This document shows, piece after piece, positions 12,182 through 25,029 of a stretch of DNA of 64,000 nucleotides. The stretch covers positions 1,623,501-1,687,500 of the forward strand of contig CALZFC010000035.1 in the NCBI GenBank assembly GCA_945643635.1, read 5' to 3'. The DNA comes from Allodiplogaster sudhausi (taxonomy: Eukaryota > Nematoda > Chromadorea > Rhabditida > Diplogasteridae). Each line of letters begins with the position of its first letter. The first letter of the stretch is position 1. The translations under genes were made by a program, and so were the position numbers. The notes beneath the pieces were generated by a model that did not search any database, was not told the origin of the DNA, and saw nothing but the letters and a program-made list of their open reading frames with translations.

Positions 12182-15100
12182 GGTTTCTGGTCGACAGTCT
12201 GGCGCAACGGCGCGTGCCACAGCAACATGACCACGTACGATCCGAGTCAGGTAACTTAACTTAACTTTATTTACGGCATAAATAAGTCAGCACGCGGTAA
12301 ACATCGAGTAGGAAGATGCTGTCTTATGGTTTATGGAATGTTAAACACGCATAGGATTTCTTTAATTAATTAGTACTGCTAAACTTATATGTACATATAT
12401 GTATGTATGTATGTATATACATTATAATACATAATTTAAAAATAAATAAATTAGGAAATAAACCGAATAAATAAATGTTCGCAGCCTCGATGCCTCAACG
12501 TCGCGCTCACTGAGATTGTCGCAGCTGCCAAATCGCCGCCAATCGTACGTTTTGCTAATTACTGATAAATTATATATATATATGTATAAAAGTAATTAAA
12601 ACACATGTTTAAATAATTAAAACAATATATTTTATTTTTTTTTTTAGATTGTTTAATTAAGTTGAGCTCATCAGGAAATATGTCGCCTTGTGCACCGTAA
12701 CCGACACGCGCCACGTCGATGCAGCCCGCTTGTCTGTTCTGTATGTTTATGCGCTATTTTATCACGTTTATTGCACTATTCATGCAAATTTCTTGAAGAA
12801 CCTGATTTAAAAAAAAGCAAAAAAAAAAAAGTTGAATGAAACTAGAATGAATGATGCTTTTGCAGACACCATTCATGAATGTTTTGAATATCCGGATAAA
12901 GAGCGTATCAAAATCTAAAAAAAAAATGAGTGATAAGAAAAAGAGTTGATTACATACATATGTAATGATTCTGTTGCTATCTCACAATATCAGAGCCTCG
13001 CTGATTACGAGCCGTCGCTGGCGCGTGGCGTTGGCTGCTGGCGATGCTCGGCGCTCTTGCATCGCACGGCCTCCGCCATGCTTGTCGCCAACGACAGCAA
13101 CAACAACAACAACAATAGTGAGCACGCTCGGTCTCGCGGAAACAAGGTATGTATGTATGTATGTATGTGTATGGTATATATGTTGTACAATACAGCTCGG
13201 CGGCCAGGGTTTCGGCTACAGCGCTAATTGCACCAAAGTATCTAAGTTATTTGCGCCAAAGTACGTATTTCTTGCCAAGACTATGGACCTATGGCTTACG
13301 ATTAGGCATAACGGAACTGTAAATACATACATATAATGTTGAAAAATAAACTATGGCAGCACAACGGAACAGTACATATAATGTTGTATTCTTCCTCGGC
13401 TCATATTTGTATTGGCTTACTAATAATGTATGCATGCATAGCAACAGGCCTATACATCTGGTTTATTTCGTAAAATTTACCAGTGAACGTAATTGGCCAG
13501 AATGGCATCACCAAGAGGGAATGAGTCACAAACTCTCCCACAGGACCTGGAGGACTTGCGGATGATCGCCTTCGACAACGTCTACCGGCGACGCTACCAG
13601 GTCGGCCGTCCTCGCTGGCTGCTCAAGCATTCGAGCGCCAAGTTTGCCAGGGTATGTACTAGTAGCTATTTACATAAATAATACATATAATTTCCTGTTA
13701 CTTCTTTTTTTCGTAATGACTCTGGGATTTCTTTATAATTCTATTAAATTCGCTATATTCAAGTACCGTCACATTAAAATTAGTTTGATATCGATAAAAA
13801 AATATTTAAAAAAAATTCATTTTTCATATATATATGTATGTACGTATTCCACTTTTCGATCCTTATTATATGCTACAAATTTTGGGCGTCAACAACTTAT
13901 GGCTGTCTTACCAATCTAATTCATTTGTAGTAGAGTGCGCAGAATGATGACACAATCGATTTCTGTCTTTTATTGATCGAATAAATCGGATTCTCTGAGC
14001 TCTTTAAAGGAGAAAGCGCCCGTGATCGCCGGGCTCTACGAGCGGCTCTTCAATGCGCTTGTCCGCTCGCTTGAAAGCGGCGATGCCGAGCTGTTCGACT
14101 TGAACGGCACCAACTTGTACTCGTCTCGCTGGTGTCTCTGCTAATTAATTACCACATAATTAATCAGTCGTATCACTCACCCCCCCCCCTCTCCCATCCA
14201 TGCCTTCCCCATGCTTTTTGTTGACAGTTTGTCATCATAAACAGCTCGTTACTTGAGCATTTATTTGCCAGTGAATTAGAAATAGTAGTCTATATTTTAT
14301 AGAACAAAAGAATATAGTAGTCTATATTCTCTTGTTCTCTGGTTGTTGTCTTCGCATTATATAACGTTGAGTCAATTGCCATTTCCTTCACTTTTCATTA
14401 TACAGACTCAGGGTGCAATTGTGTAAAATTGAAATCACCATAACAAATGAATTTCCAAAGTGTAGGCTAATGTTTACTTGTAATAGTTATAGGCACTTTT
14501 GTGAGTAATATTAGATAGATTACCTTAATATAGTAGTTAAATCACTTATGGTTAGGTTGGTCGTTTTAGGAGCGATTCTATTTCCCATGACTTGTTCACA
14601 ATGTTAGGGTAATCTTGTACATATGTATGTATTTATGAAATATATGACTTTTTTTACAGTTATATAAAATGTGTACATACCGTGCTTTCGCAAAGCAAAG
14701 CAATGGAATCTGTCAATTCGCTAAACTACCGTATCAATTTAATATCGGTATTAGAAAGGCCAAGGGAAGTTTCCCTTCCGTAATCAAACTAAATTGATGG
14801 ATTGTCTCATCGTGTGAATGGAGAAGAGAGAAGGAGAGAAATAGAAGAAAGGAAAGAAAAGAGCGGAGCAGAGATTGAGAGAGGGAGAGAGAGGGAGAGG
14901 AAGATAGAGAGACATGATAGAGAGAGAGAGCGGCGAGAGTAAGAGAGAGTAAGAGAGAAAAGATAGAGAGAGAAAGTCGAATAAAGTGATGAGTGGGATG
15001 ACATGCTACTCTTGCACAGTTTGTCACGTTGTCCGTGTCTCGTCGACGAGTGGGACGAGGCCGAGGCGAACTTTATAGACAGTTTTAGAAAAAGGGAAAC

Positions 15101-15579
15101 AGATACAGAGAGAAAAAGAGCTGGAAAGAGAGAAAGAGATAAAGATAAAGAGAGAGAGAAAGAGAAAGAGAGAGAGAGATAAAGAGAGAGAAAGAGAGAT
15201 AGAGAGAAGGTAATAAATAGCACGAGAGAGAGCAGAAATTTAAACGAAAAGATGAGAGAGAATAAGAGAGAGGATGAGCGCGATTGCTAGACTTTTGGAA
15301 GGAGATATTGAGTGCTTGCACTTATCTCATAGCAGTTTATTCATGAAATACACCTTTAATGATTGACTAAGGACTGATCAAAACAGGGAAATGATTTCTT
15401 GGCATAGTTTAAGGCGAGAAAGTTATCGCTATTTGAAAGGGTGAGAGAGTTTGAATGGAAGGAGTAATCGAATGTTAAAGAGAAAGAAGATGACAATGCT
15501 GATGAAGAAGATGAAGCAAAAGAGAAGAGAAAATGTCACCCATCTGCGGGAAGAAGGGCGGCGAAAAGTTTTGGAGAGA

Positions 15580-15614
<35 letters not shown>

Positions 15615-15747
15615 GAGAGAGAGATAAAGAGAGAACTCTGACAAGGAAGTGCAAGGCAGAGAAGTCGAGAAAGGCGACCAAGCGAAGAGAGTGATGAGAG
15701 AGACAGTGAGCAAGTGAGAGCGAGAGAGAGAGAGAGGGAGAGAGAGC

Positions 15748-15778
<31 letters not shown>

Positions 15779-18075
15779 TTGACTCAGGAAGGCGACGCTG
15801 CCCTTCTCCATTCTTCTTCACCATTTTCGGGACGCTGTTCCATTTCATAGGGTCCTTTTCCACCTTGAAACTGATACACACCGCCTTCTTTATTCGCATT
15901 TAAAAGAAAGTAGCCGATGGTGCAGAGGGCTCCATTCGATCCGGGTCCGGAACAATTTGTTCCACTCTTCTCTCCATCTTCCCTCAACCTCTCGCCATCT
16001 GCCGATCGACTTATCTCTTTCTCTCTCCACTTTCTCCCTGTTCACTATCTCTCTCCACTCTCTCCAGTGTCTTTCCACTCTCTCTCCCCACTCTCGTTAT
16101 CCACTCTCTCTTCACCCGCTTTATACTCTCTCTCGTTGTCTCTCTTTCTCTCTCGCTCTCTCTAATTGTGCCTCTCACTCATTCACTCTTACTCATCCGC
16201 TTCTCTCTCTTTCTCTTTCTCTCTCTCACAAACTCCACAAAACTCTATCCAGTAATGGTAAGTGATTGCTGCCGGCTCCTCATATTAAGGCACCAGCCGC
16301 AGGGTCAGCTTGCCATCACTGGACGGACGGTTGTGGTTTCTCTCTTTCATGATCTACCTACATTTAAAGTGATCTACCCGTTTCCACTCCACTCCAGTTG
16401 TCCTACTTCGGTGCTTTATCGTCAAATTGCCGACCTCAAGCACAAGACCGCCGATGATGTCACCCACAATTGCCATGTGATTTTGTAAGCTCCTGACTTT
16501 TGGCACGGGGCCAATTCCAACTCTGCTAATTGTAAAGAGGAAGAAAAAAGAGGAAGCTGAAAGAAAAAGAGTCTACGGTTCTCTGGAGATTCATTGCTGA
16601 TGTGTACTTGTCACTTTCGATAATTCCCCTAGACATTGGGTGCAGATGGAGAAAGAGGTGGAGGGGGTGATGCAGCGGATGGGAGAAGACAGCGCTCAAG
16701 GCGCCTGCCAGGAGCCAGGAGGAGAGCTCCGAAGACTCGGCAGGCCCATCTTACAAAGAGTACGCGGCCATGAGCAAGAAGGGCAAGTCGCTGCGCAAGC
16801 GTCTTCTAAGCATGGCTGAGATGGTTGGAGTTTGATTCGCGAAAATAATACTAGTTGTGAAGTAGTTCAAAGTTAGATTGTTACATTGTTGTTAAAAAGT
16901 ATGCAGATTAGAATCACATCTTTATTCTTTCGTAATCTCCAGTGGCCATCCATGGCCGTCGGCAGCCTCCTCGGCTTGTGCATGACAGACGAGGACAAAA
17001 TGGTTACTATTTTGACGGATATGCCATCGATTTTGCTTTTTCACCTAAAATAAGTGGCCCCAAAGTGAGCAATTTAAGAGAGCCAATGTTGGTGACAGGT
17101 GGTAAAGGTTATGCGATAAGAATGAACAGTGATGTTTGATCTTTTGATCTTGTGATCTATGATCTTTTAATCTTTAAACACATGGCTCTAGATCGCAGAG
17201 CAAATGTCGCTGACCGGCAATCGCCTTCTGACCCGACGAACCACGGTGCCGGCAAGGAGAGCGGCGGCTTGTCAAGATACAAGCAGCACGCGAAAAGAGA
17301 GACTCAGCAATACTTCCTCTCTCAGCCAGTCTCCATCAGTGCATAGCCACTATCAGGTTCAGTTGTGCTCTTTTTTTGTTTAAAAAACAATTTACAGCTC
17401 AAGTAATCTTTGTTAAAAGGAAATTGATTGCATTTATAAGGGTCGCTTTCTCCCTGTCTCTCTCTGTTCCTTTCTCTCACTCTCTCCCGATCTTTCTCTC
17501 TCTCTCTCTCTCTATCAGGCAACCCCTCGTCTCGAGGAGGTCGCCTTCGCCGCACTCGGCATGCATCGCTCGATGTCCGGCGGTGACAGCAGCTCGTACA
17601 GCAGCTGCTATGATGTGGCCAGAAAGTATCGTCAAAAGCGTCCACCAAAGAGTAAGATTATTACAATATTATTTATATATAATATATTTAATATAAATAT
17701 AAAACTCCATCATAAAAAATATTTACTACATACATAATATACCTACTATGAGCGTATATATTTGGTCTGAAAGATAGACTACGATTAGTCCGAGACTGAT
17801 ATGTATGCTCATTAGTGGCGAGTATCGGGCGAGCAATGGCGCTCGACGACTCGACTCCGCTTGCGCCGCTCCTCGAAGAGGAAGACATCGAGGACGACGA
17901 AGAGGAAGTAGAAGAGGACGGCGAGTGCTCGCCTCTTCTTCCTTCAGCCGCCTCCTCGCCACATCGATCGCCACTCCATCGAGTAGTCTTCTTCCACCGA
18001 CATCATGAGAACAACGGCTACGGCACCCTTTCCCAGAGCAACAACACTTTTTTCATGAGACATTTTGCAATCTAA
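12182..18075 (+). CDS. Unrecognised multi-exon gene, at least 491 aa, 13 exons
   Basis: Exons: 12182-12250, 12485-12544, 12667-12735, 12994-13146, 13196-13237, 13544-13651, 14010-14131, 16398-16484, 16676-16823, 16943-17002, 17192-17356, 17519-17651, 17816-18075. Every phase is compatible from exon 1 to a TAA. The product starts mid-protein (the 5' end is not resolved). It has an Asn run in exon 4, a globular-looking middle (LRMIAFDNVYRRRYQVGRP in exon 6, GLYERLFNALVRSLESGD in exon 7), then a polar Ser-rich and basic region (MSKKGKSLRKRLLSMAEM) and a strongly acidic C-terminal segment in the last exon. No transmembrane helix or family motif is evident to me, so no function is assigned. The last exon contains possible dileucine-like PLLEEE and PLLPS elements. 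The intron at 14132-16397 is 2.3 kb and filled with GA/CT tracts. The exon 3 acceptor and donor (GTTCTG) are weak. Confidence 0.65.
14780..16250. repeat. GA-rich then CT-rich microsatellite block inside an intron
   Basis: The plus strand is nearly pure purine around 14820-14980, 15080-15230, 15470-15640 and 15690-15780 (ending in seven GAAA units), then switches to pyrimidine-rich at 15960-16235. The block lies wholly in the 2.3-kb intron of the gene at 12182-18075. The many Ser/Leu open frames on the minus strand are products of these tracts. Confidence 0.8.
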
Positions 18076-18476
18076 TTGTAAGAAGAACGACACGTGAGAA
18101 AGTGAGAGATGTTTTTATTATGCAATGAAAAAACATTCATGTATATACTATTTTCACACAGACATACAACCAGTGTGAAGGAGAGGGATATTTAAAAAAA
18201 AGCAAACTATAAAGTAGTTCCACATTTTTCTGGATGAAGTCGTAGTTACGGATGGAAGATGTGCGAATGACTTACGTCAAATGAATCCAGAGTAGGTTAT
18301 TAAAATGATTGACGTGATAAAGAGTTTTAATGCAGGCACCAGTGGACATAGAGATCTTTCATGACTTTTACGAATGCATGATTTGTTTTTGTTCATCCGT
18401 ATAATTTTCAATCAAGATTTATTTCATAACTTTTCACATGATATAAAATAAAGGGGTATGCGAGAATCTCTGTTAA
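18076..18476. other. Convergent intergenic spacer
   Basis: This is a 3'-to-3' spacer between the unknown plus-strand gene and the minus-strand chemoreceptor. It is AT-rich, with nothing coding-like. Candidate polyadenylation hexamers occur on the plus strand near 18440-18455 (aaaataaa). Confidence 0.4.
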
Positions 18477-21400
18477 CTAAAACTGAAGCGACTGATGATT
18501 AAGCGACGAGACGGCACCGTTAGTGACAGTAACATTATTGGATGACACCTTGGGAAGCGAAGGAAAACACTTGATGAAGGGAGACGCGACGCGTCGGAAG
18601 GGACCCGTCGCGGCTCGACGAGTTGGCGGAGAGAGTGCGAGCAGCATCACGGGTGGAATGAAGACGATCGAGCATGAGGCGAGAGCAAACAGGAAGAGAA
18701 AAACAATCAATAGTTTAATTAATTAATTAATTAATTAATTAATGAAGTAATTAAGTGTTTTTAAAGAAATTTTAAATGGAAAATAGAAAAATGAGGTCGA
18801 ACCCCTCGCAGAGCAGCGATCTGAAGCTGAGCATCACCGACGAAGATGCCGGCCGTCCAGACGACCTGAGTCGCGAGTCCGACAACATGAGCAGCGCACG
18901 TCGCCGACGTCTGCCATAGCATGATGGCGTCGTGCTTCATCGTCTCAAACAAAAATGTTCATTTAAAGGCGCAAAAATGTTCACGAAACTTATTACCGTA
19001 ATCTATTTGAATTTTCCTGATCGTAATAGTCACATCCCTCTAAATATCATTACGTCAGGCAATAAGACGCAAATTCAAGAACGAGTTTTTTTTACTTATA
19101 TATTGCAGACTGCGGTTTGTTTAGTCTTAAAATAATAATCGTAACTATTTTTAATGCTCCCTTCCAGTTTTCTGCTCTTTGCTCTCGAGTGAACATATTA
19201 GATTGTCGCAAATAATTTTTAGCCGTCAATGATCGTTGTTTTTCTGCTCTTTTCTAGCCTTATTCATTCTCTTCAACTTCCGTGAAGGCGCTTTTAGTAG
19301 CCTGCAAATCTTGATAAGGAAGCATCTGCTACAAACGGCATTTCCTTAGGTTCCCTCGCATTTTAGTTCTAAAAACATCAGACATTGTGCTCTGCTCGGT
19401 GGACTGAATGTAGAGATCTCAACAGAATCGCTTAGCTACAAGGTGCTTGACATTTGATTTCTTTTCTCTTTGTGTGCTAAGGTTTTGCTAATTGGAAAGG
19501 ATAGCTTTCTACTCTAATGATACTCCAAGCTTCGTCACAACGCAAAGAAATAAGTTGAAAAAAAAGAAAAAAAAACCATTGTGAATGGCTCTCTCATCTC
19601 CTCAGACACTTCTCTGACATTTTCAATGATGAAGAGGCTACAACAATGCAAGCAAACAAGGGAAAGGATTAACGATTATTTCTAATCAACAACATACTCT
19701 ATTATTACTCGAGAATGCCAAAAAGCGAAAATCTCGAAGAAAAAAGCTTTTTTAATTAGTAATTAAAATTACTACTAATTCTCTGACCACCGTATGAATA
19801 TCATGACTGGACATGTGTATATTATCCAGCCAAAAGAGAGAATACCTTGGACAAACGTACGGCGTTCTTGATGCGTTTGCGGAGCGCGATCCACGCGAAA
19901 ATGTTGAGCGGCACCGAGACGACAGCGAAGACGCCGTACGTCACGCACATGATGCCCTTCGTTATCTGGCGAGAGAAAACTATACAGATGAATGTTATAG
20001 TATTGTTGAGGAGGGGGGGGGGGTTGGAATGGAGGGGTGATGAAATCTGGTAAGATAAAATCATACAGCTAAATCGGTTATAAAATTGAGGGGCCAATTA
20101 TTGCCCTTCGGTGGGGGGATTAAGAATGCACAGCTGGACATGATCATAAAATTGGGAGGGAAGCCCGGAGATACTATTTTAGATTATTGAAATACACGTA
20201 GGGTTGTTGTAAGAAAGGGCATAGCTTTGAAGGAAAAAAAACTCGATTACATTAGCCCTCAAGGCTTTCTACTCCCATACCATAACGAAAACAGACCCAC
20301 CAGCATCGGCGTGCCCTGTAGCCCGGTGAGAATGCTGTGCTTTCCATCCGGCATCCAGAGGTAGCTGGCGCCGCAAGAGAGAAAGACGCCGAAGACTGCA
20401 GCAGGTACGAGCCACTGCGCGCCGATCATTGCCACCAGTCGACGACGGCTCCAGATCTTATCAGGGAATAGCATCATTATGATGATTACGGTAGCACTAT
20501 AAACAATTGTGAGTAGTAATTATACATATTACTCATCCACGCTTATTTTCTGTACAATCAATAGTTCCGCTCACCATCAGCTTTTCATAATAATAATAAG
20601 ATCAGAGCTGTTTTTCTTGTTATTGTTTTGCATTAAATTAACAAACAAACAAGCAAATAACCTTGTAGTAATTCGTTGTTTGCGTAGCGGAGACTCGATT
20701 GAGAATGCTGAGAAGAGAGCCAATCGTGTGTGCTACGGACGCACCGTGCGCGACACAGAAGCAGATTCGCATCGCCAAATCTGCTTGTTGGAAAATGTTT
20801 TTATTTTAAATTATAAATTAGCTCCTTAATTAATTCGCTATTAGATGCCTAACTTGTAAGAAAATAGCCTGTTTTAATACATATTTTATGTTGGTTTTTA
20901 ACGTTCTATTGAGGGTTTAAGAGTTTTTCTTGGAGAGTCTATACTTAAGTGAAGTCTTCCGAACCATGATTGTATGCCTCCATCATAATCTCTGACACAA
21001 GTCGCATGACGATGAGGACGAGCTCATTTAGAACGCCGCACCAACCTGGACAAAGTGAGAAAAATATCGAGGAAAAGTCAGATGATGTCGTTTCGTGTAG
21101 TGTTAAAGAAACGTAAAGACTCCAATACGAACAAGTAATTTAACGATTGCTTGTTCGGAGTAGATTTTCGCCCAATATGTTGCATTGAAGCAGAATTTTG
21201 TTGCCTTTCGTTTGCTGCTTATTCTTAAACTACCACACAGACCGAAGATCAATGTTTTTTTAACCAAAGCGAATATATGTAAGTTAACCTAATAAGGTAT
21301 GTATATATGTTCGAAACAAATTGCATCGCAGTTGCATCGACATTTCTAATATTTTTCTCAATTTCAATGAGTTATTGGTGTTGAGCAAGTCAATTAAAAA

Positions 21401-22182
21401 ATTTTTGATGCATACTTTAATTCAGAACTTTGCTCGTTCAAGCTGACTAATCGCAATGATCTATCCAAGAAATATCTATGTTCATCGAAGCCGTCAGAAC
21501 TCTAAGAACTCAAAATAAACAGAGCTAAATATAAGATATATGGTGGAGTTCCTATCATTTCCTGCATAAAAGTATTGTTCTTTTCCGCTCTTCTAATTCC
21601 GATCCTAAACAATTGTTCTCTGCACGATGACCTCCCATGTTCTTGTTCGTTACGACAATTTCAAACTTTCCAGAAACATAGTGTTCACAGGGTGGTCTAA
21701 GAGTTCACAATTTATTATAGTAACAATTATCAATAGAAATCCTTTGTAAAGAAAAGTCCATATGCATAAATTAGCTGAAATAGCGATAAAGAAGCTTCTC
21801 CATTATATTGCATTTTGCAACGTAATAGAGCAGACAAAGGACACATCTCTGAATGAAAGCACTTGAGCGTAAAATAAACTAGTACAATCTAGGTAAAGAA
21901 TAGCCAATTATGTGACGTTCGTATTTGAAATGCTTTAATGCACGTGAATGCGAATCATGAATCCTGATGCCTTTCGCTGATTGTGGAATAAATTTGAAAA
22001 CTTGAAAACGTTATTGCGCCAGTAAAGCACGAACCGGTGGAGATGAAGAGGATGAAGAAGGACGACGTATGAATAGGCACGTTGCTGTAGGAGAGACAGC
22101 CGAGCACCCAGATGTAGCCGGCAGTCAGAGCAGCTTCGATCGCGTACAGAGTGTAGAAGCCAGTGGTCACCGGGTCAGCCAT
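18477..22182 (-). CDS. Nematode chemoreceptor-like 7TM gene (Srg/Srv-type), probably damaged
   Basis: Exons (minus strand): 22182-22035 (ATG start), 21045-20965, 20780-20662, 20496-20301, 19965-19846, 18943-18803, and a final segment of about 18703-18477 with the stop. They encode seven hydrophobic helices in order: TM1 in exon 1 (ALTAGYIWVLGCLSY), a loop and TM2 in exon 2, TM3 in exon 3 (GSLLSILNRVSATQ), FPDKIW followed by TM4 in exon 4, TM5 plus a basic loop in exon 5 (WIALRKRIKNAVRLSK), TM6 in exon 6 and TM7 in the last segment. The NR after TM3 and the FPxxIW pattern after it recall the nematode Srg/Srv families, which act in sensory neurons. Two things are odd. The exon 3 to exon 4 phases do not match with the visible GT/AG signals, and no AG lies between the exon 6 donor and the TM7 segment. 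It may be a pseudogene or use unusual splice sites. Confidence 0.6.
18715..18742. repeat. (TTAA)n microsatellite
   Basis: Seven tandem TTAA units fall in the last intron of the minus-strand chemoreceptor, exactly where a splice acceptor AG would be expected for the TM7 segment. Expansion here may have removed the acceptor. Confidence 0.8.
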
Positions 22183-23700
22183 GGTTCTGAAGGGCCGTAA
22201 AATGGAAAGCAAGGGTGGGACCGCAAAGTGGGCCGTAAAGTGGAAAGAAGAGGCCGTAAAGTGGAAACGGGACGGCAGTGGTCTTTCTTGGGTGGTCCAG
22301 TGAGACGGAGTGCACAGACTTGGTCTACTATTTGTTTTACGTTTTTTCCTGGGAATGTCTTCTTGGCTCATGCCTACAATCTCACTACATAGAAGTGTTC
22401 AGAGGGTGAGAAAGCTCAACTTGACTCTTGTGAGAGAAAAAAACACGCATTTACATGGAATTTTCAGAAATATGTCTATTTATGCCAAATGTAGACGAGG
22501 AAATAATTGTTGGGGATTAAAAAACACACAAAGCCAGCGCAGAAGAAGAAATTCGAAGTTTCTGATATAAAATAATTGTGTCATATGGAAAAAGCAGCTC
22601 GCGCCAATTTGAGAGTCACAAATAAGACACTTCTCCAATTAGCTTGTCTGAGTTGCGATATTCACAAAGTGCAATATTAAAATAAAAGGTTAAGTAGTGT
22701 TCTTCTTGCTACTTGATAGCAGTGTCACATTTTTTGTGTGTTATACCTTCGAGAGGCTCCAAGAGAGGCGCCGTCCTTTGGATATGTGCATGTGCAAAAT
22801 ACATGCCATTTTCGAACTCACAACTATAGAATGGAAAAAAATTAATTAAGAATTATAAGTCACAAATAGATGAATAACTAATACACGATGTCCACATGAA
22901 TACATGTTTCTACTAATGATCTCTATTAAAGGCGGGGCACGCTTTCATGTATGAACATACACTGCCCACGTTAGGGAGGAAGCATAGAAGAAGTATTTCA
23001 CGCACGCAAGCTAGTTAGTTGTTGACCACGCCTTCTCTTAAATTAGGAAGAAGAAAGTATGTAATAACTTGATTTTCGAAAAAAAAACACACACACATCT
23101 ATTTTAAAAAGGAATCCTGAGCTTCAGAACAAATTAAAAAAAAAACGTTTTGGAAATCAAAAGTTATTTTAAAAGATACTTGGAACTTTTTGTGTGTGTA
23201 TGTTCAGCTTGTGGTTTATTCCATACAGATTCGAACTGAATATCCGCAAAAACGACAGCTCATGCAGTAAGTGCTGATGACTGGGTCTGTTCCAAGAAAA
23301 TGACAAAGCCAAATCGGTGACTCACAACCGTCCGTGTATCCCTTTTTATCAGCCAAGAGACGGATCTCGTGCCGGCGATCAACAGAGAAGTGTGTACAAA
23401 ATAGAGAACACTCTGTGAACGAATGAAGAAAGCCGGAGATAGAGATCATGAAAAAAGATGAAATATTGCCGTCGCCCAAGGCAGTGGGAAAAATGGGATG
23501 AGACATGGACTAGAGAGAGAAAGCGAGAAACAGAGATAAACATAGAGAAACAGATGTGAAACAATAAGAAACTAAAGTGATAAAAAAATGGTAGAGTGAG
23601 AGAGATGAGAGAAATTTTAGAAACAATGAGAAAGCAACAGAAAAGCTTTGATCGCATTGCGTGGCCTTAGTCAATACATAAGAGCCCGTGATCGGGTCTG
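21540..23700. repeat. Duplicated upstream region, copy R1 and its left extension
   Basis: The best conserved part, about 23211-23700, recurs at 29505-30050, 33049-33310, 34890-35430 and 38869-39345. Shared landmarks are 'ccgcaaaa-cga-agctcatcaagta', 'cgaatcggtgactcacaac', 'aacactctgtgaacgaa', a GA-rich stretch, and 'cataagagcccgtgat-gg' about 130 bp before the first coding exon. Weaker similarity extends left: 22720-22930 resembles 28680-28900, and 21540-21720 resembles 32590-32750. Because copies precede start exons of chitin-binding genes, the unit probably includes their promoter. Confidence 0.7.
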
Positions 23701-23822
23701 CTTCGTCAAGGTCTCTTTCTCTTCTTTTTTTATTGCGATCTTTATTCACGCTTGTAAACTCCTTCATTCGGTCCATAATCTTGAGTTTCTACTACTTATC
23801 TATTCAGCTCTTCCAAGGGAAT

Positions 23823-24631
23823 ATGCTTCACATCGTGGCCATTCTCGCTGTCGCGGCCGCTTTCACGAATGGTATGGTACATACATAATATTTGCATTAT
23901 TCACGTGTATGTACATATGTATGCACATATATTGTAATAGAAAAAATTAATGAAGACAGCCTTCAAAAGAGGAATTTCCGCTTGTTCCTGGTGGAATTAG
24001 CTTTTAAAGAAGGGCGATCACCTAAAAAATATTTAATGCAGGTTCGAATTGCCGCGTCTGTGAGCTGAATTTTTCGGTGATCGCCCTCTTTTAAGAGGGA
24101 AAACGCTTCCCTCTTTTTTTTTATTTTTAGCCAAGTACGCGCCCCTCTCTGATCCACCGCCCTCTCTCACGATTGTGCTGCCGCATGCTGGCGCGCAAGA
24201 GTTTGACTGCACCGGCAGGCGCGACGGCTACTTTGACGAGGGCGAGTGTAAAGAGCGGTAAGATTTGTACATACCTTCTTATCTCTCTCAATCTCTAACT
24301 CTCTCTCTCTCTCTCTGTGACTTTATCTCTCGTAATAATTCTCTCAATACAATCTCTCTTTCTCTCTCCCTGTCTTTCCCTCTCTCTCTCGCCCTTTCTC
24401 GCTTTCGCTCTCTCTCTCTCTCTTTCTCTTATAGCTTCTGGCAGTGCACCGGCGAATCGGCGACCTATCTAAAGTGCCCGGACTATCGCGTGTACGACGG
24501 ACGTGGCAGCTGCATCCATCCTGCAACATGCAGGAACCAAAATATGTATGTGAGATGAATCATTCCATATTCAATATTTTACTTAACATCATGTCTCAAT
24601 GAACATGGAAATGTATTCAGATGCAAAAGTT

Positions 24632-24683
<52 letters not shown>

Positions 24684-24997
24684 TATACATATGTACATAT
24701 ATAGTGCATATGAGCTTTCTGATCAAAAGCCCAAAGGCTACAATATTTATTTAATGACAGAAAAACGTAGTCTAAATTAAAACGCTAGAGAAATTAAGAG
24801 CGAACAATCATACATACATTTCAACAGGCACTTCCTCATGATTCACCGATGATTTTTGCAAGTAGAGGAGAATTGCTTAGCATCAAGCAATGTTTGGATG
24901 AAGAATTGAGGGGAAAATCTTCCACCAAATCGTTTATGGAGTGCGAGAGAGATAGAGAGACAGAGAGAGAGCACGAGAGAGACAGAGAGAGAGAGCA

Positions 24998-25029
<32 letters not shown>

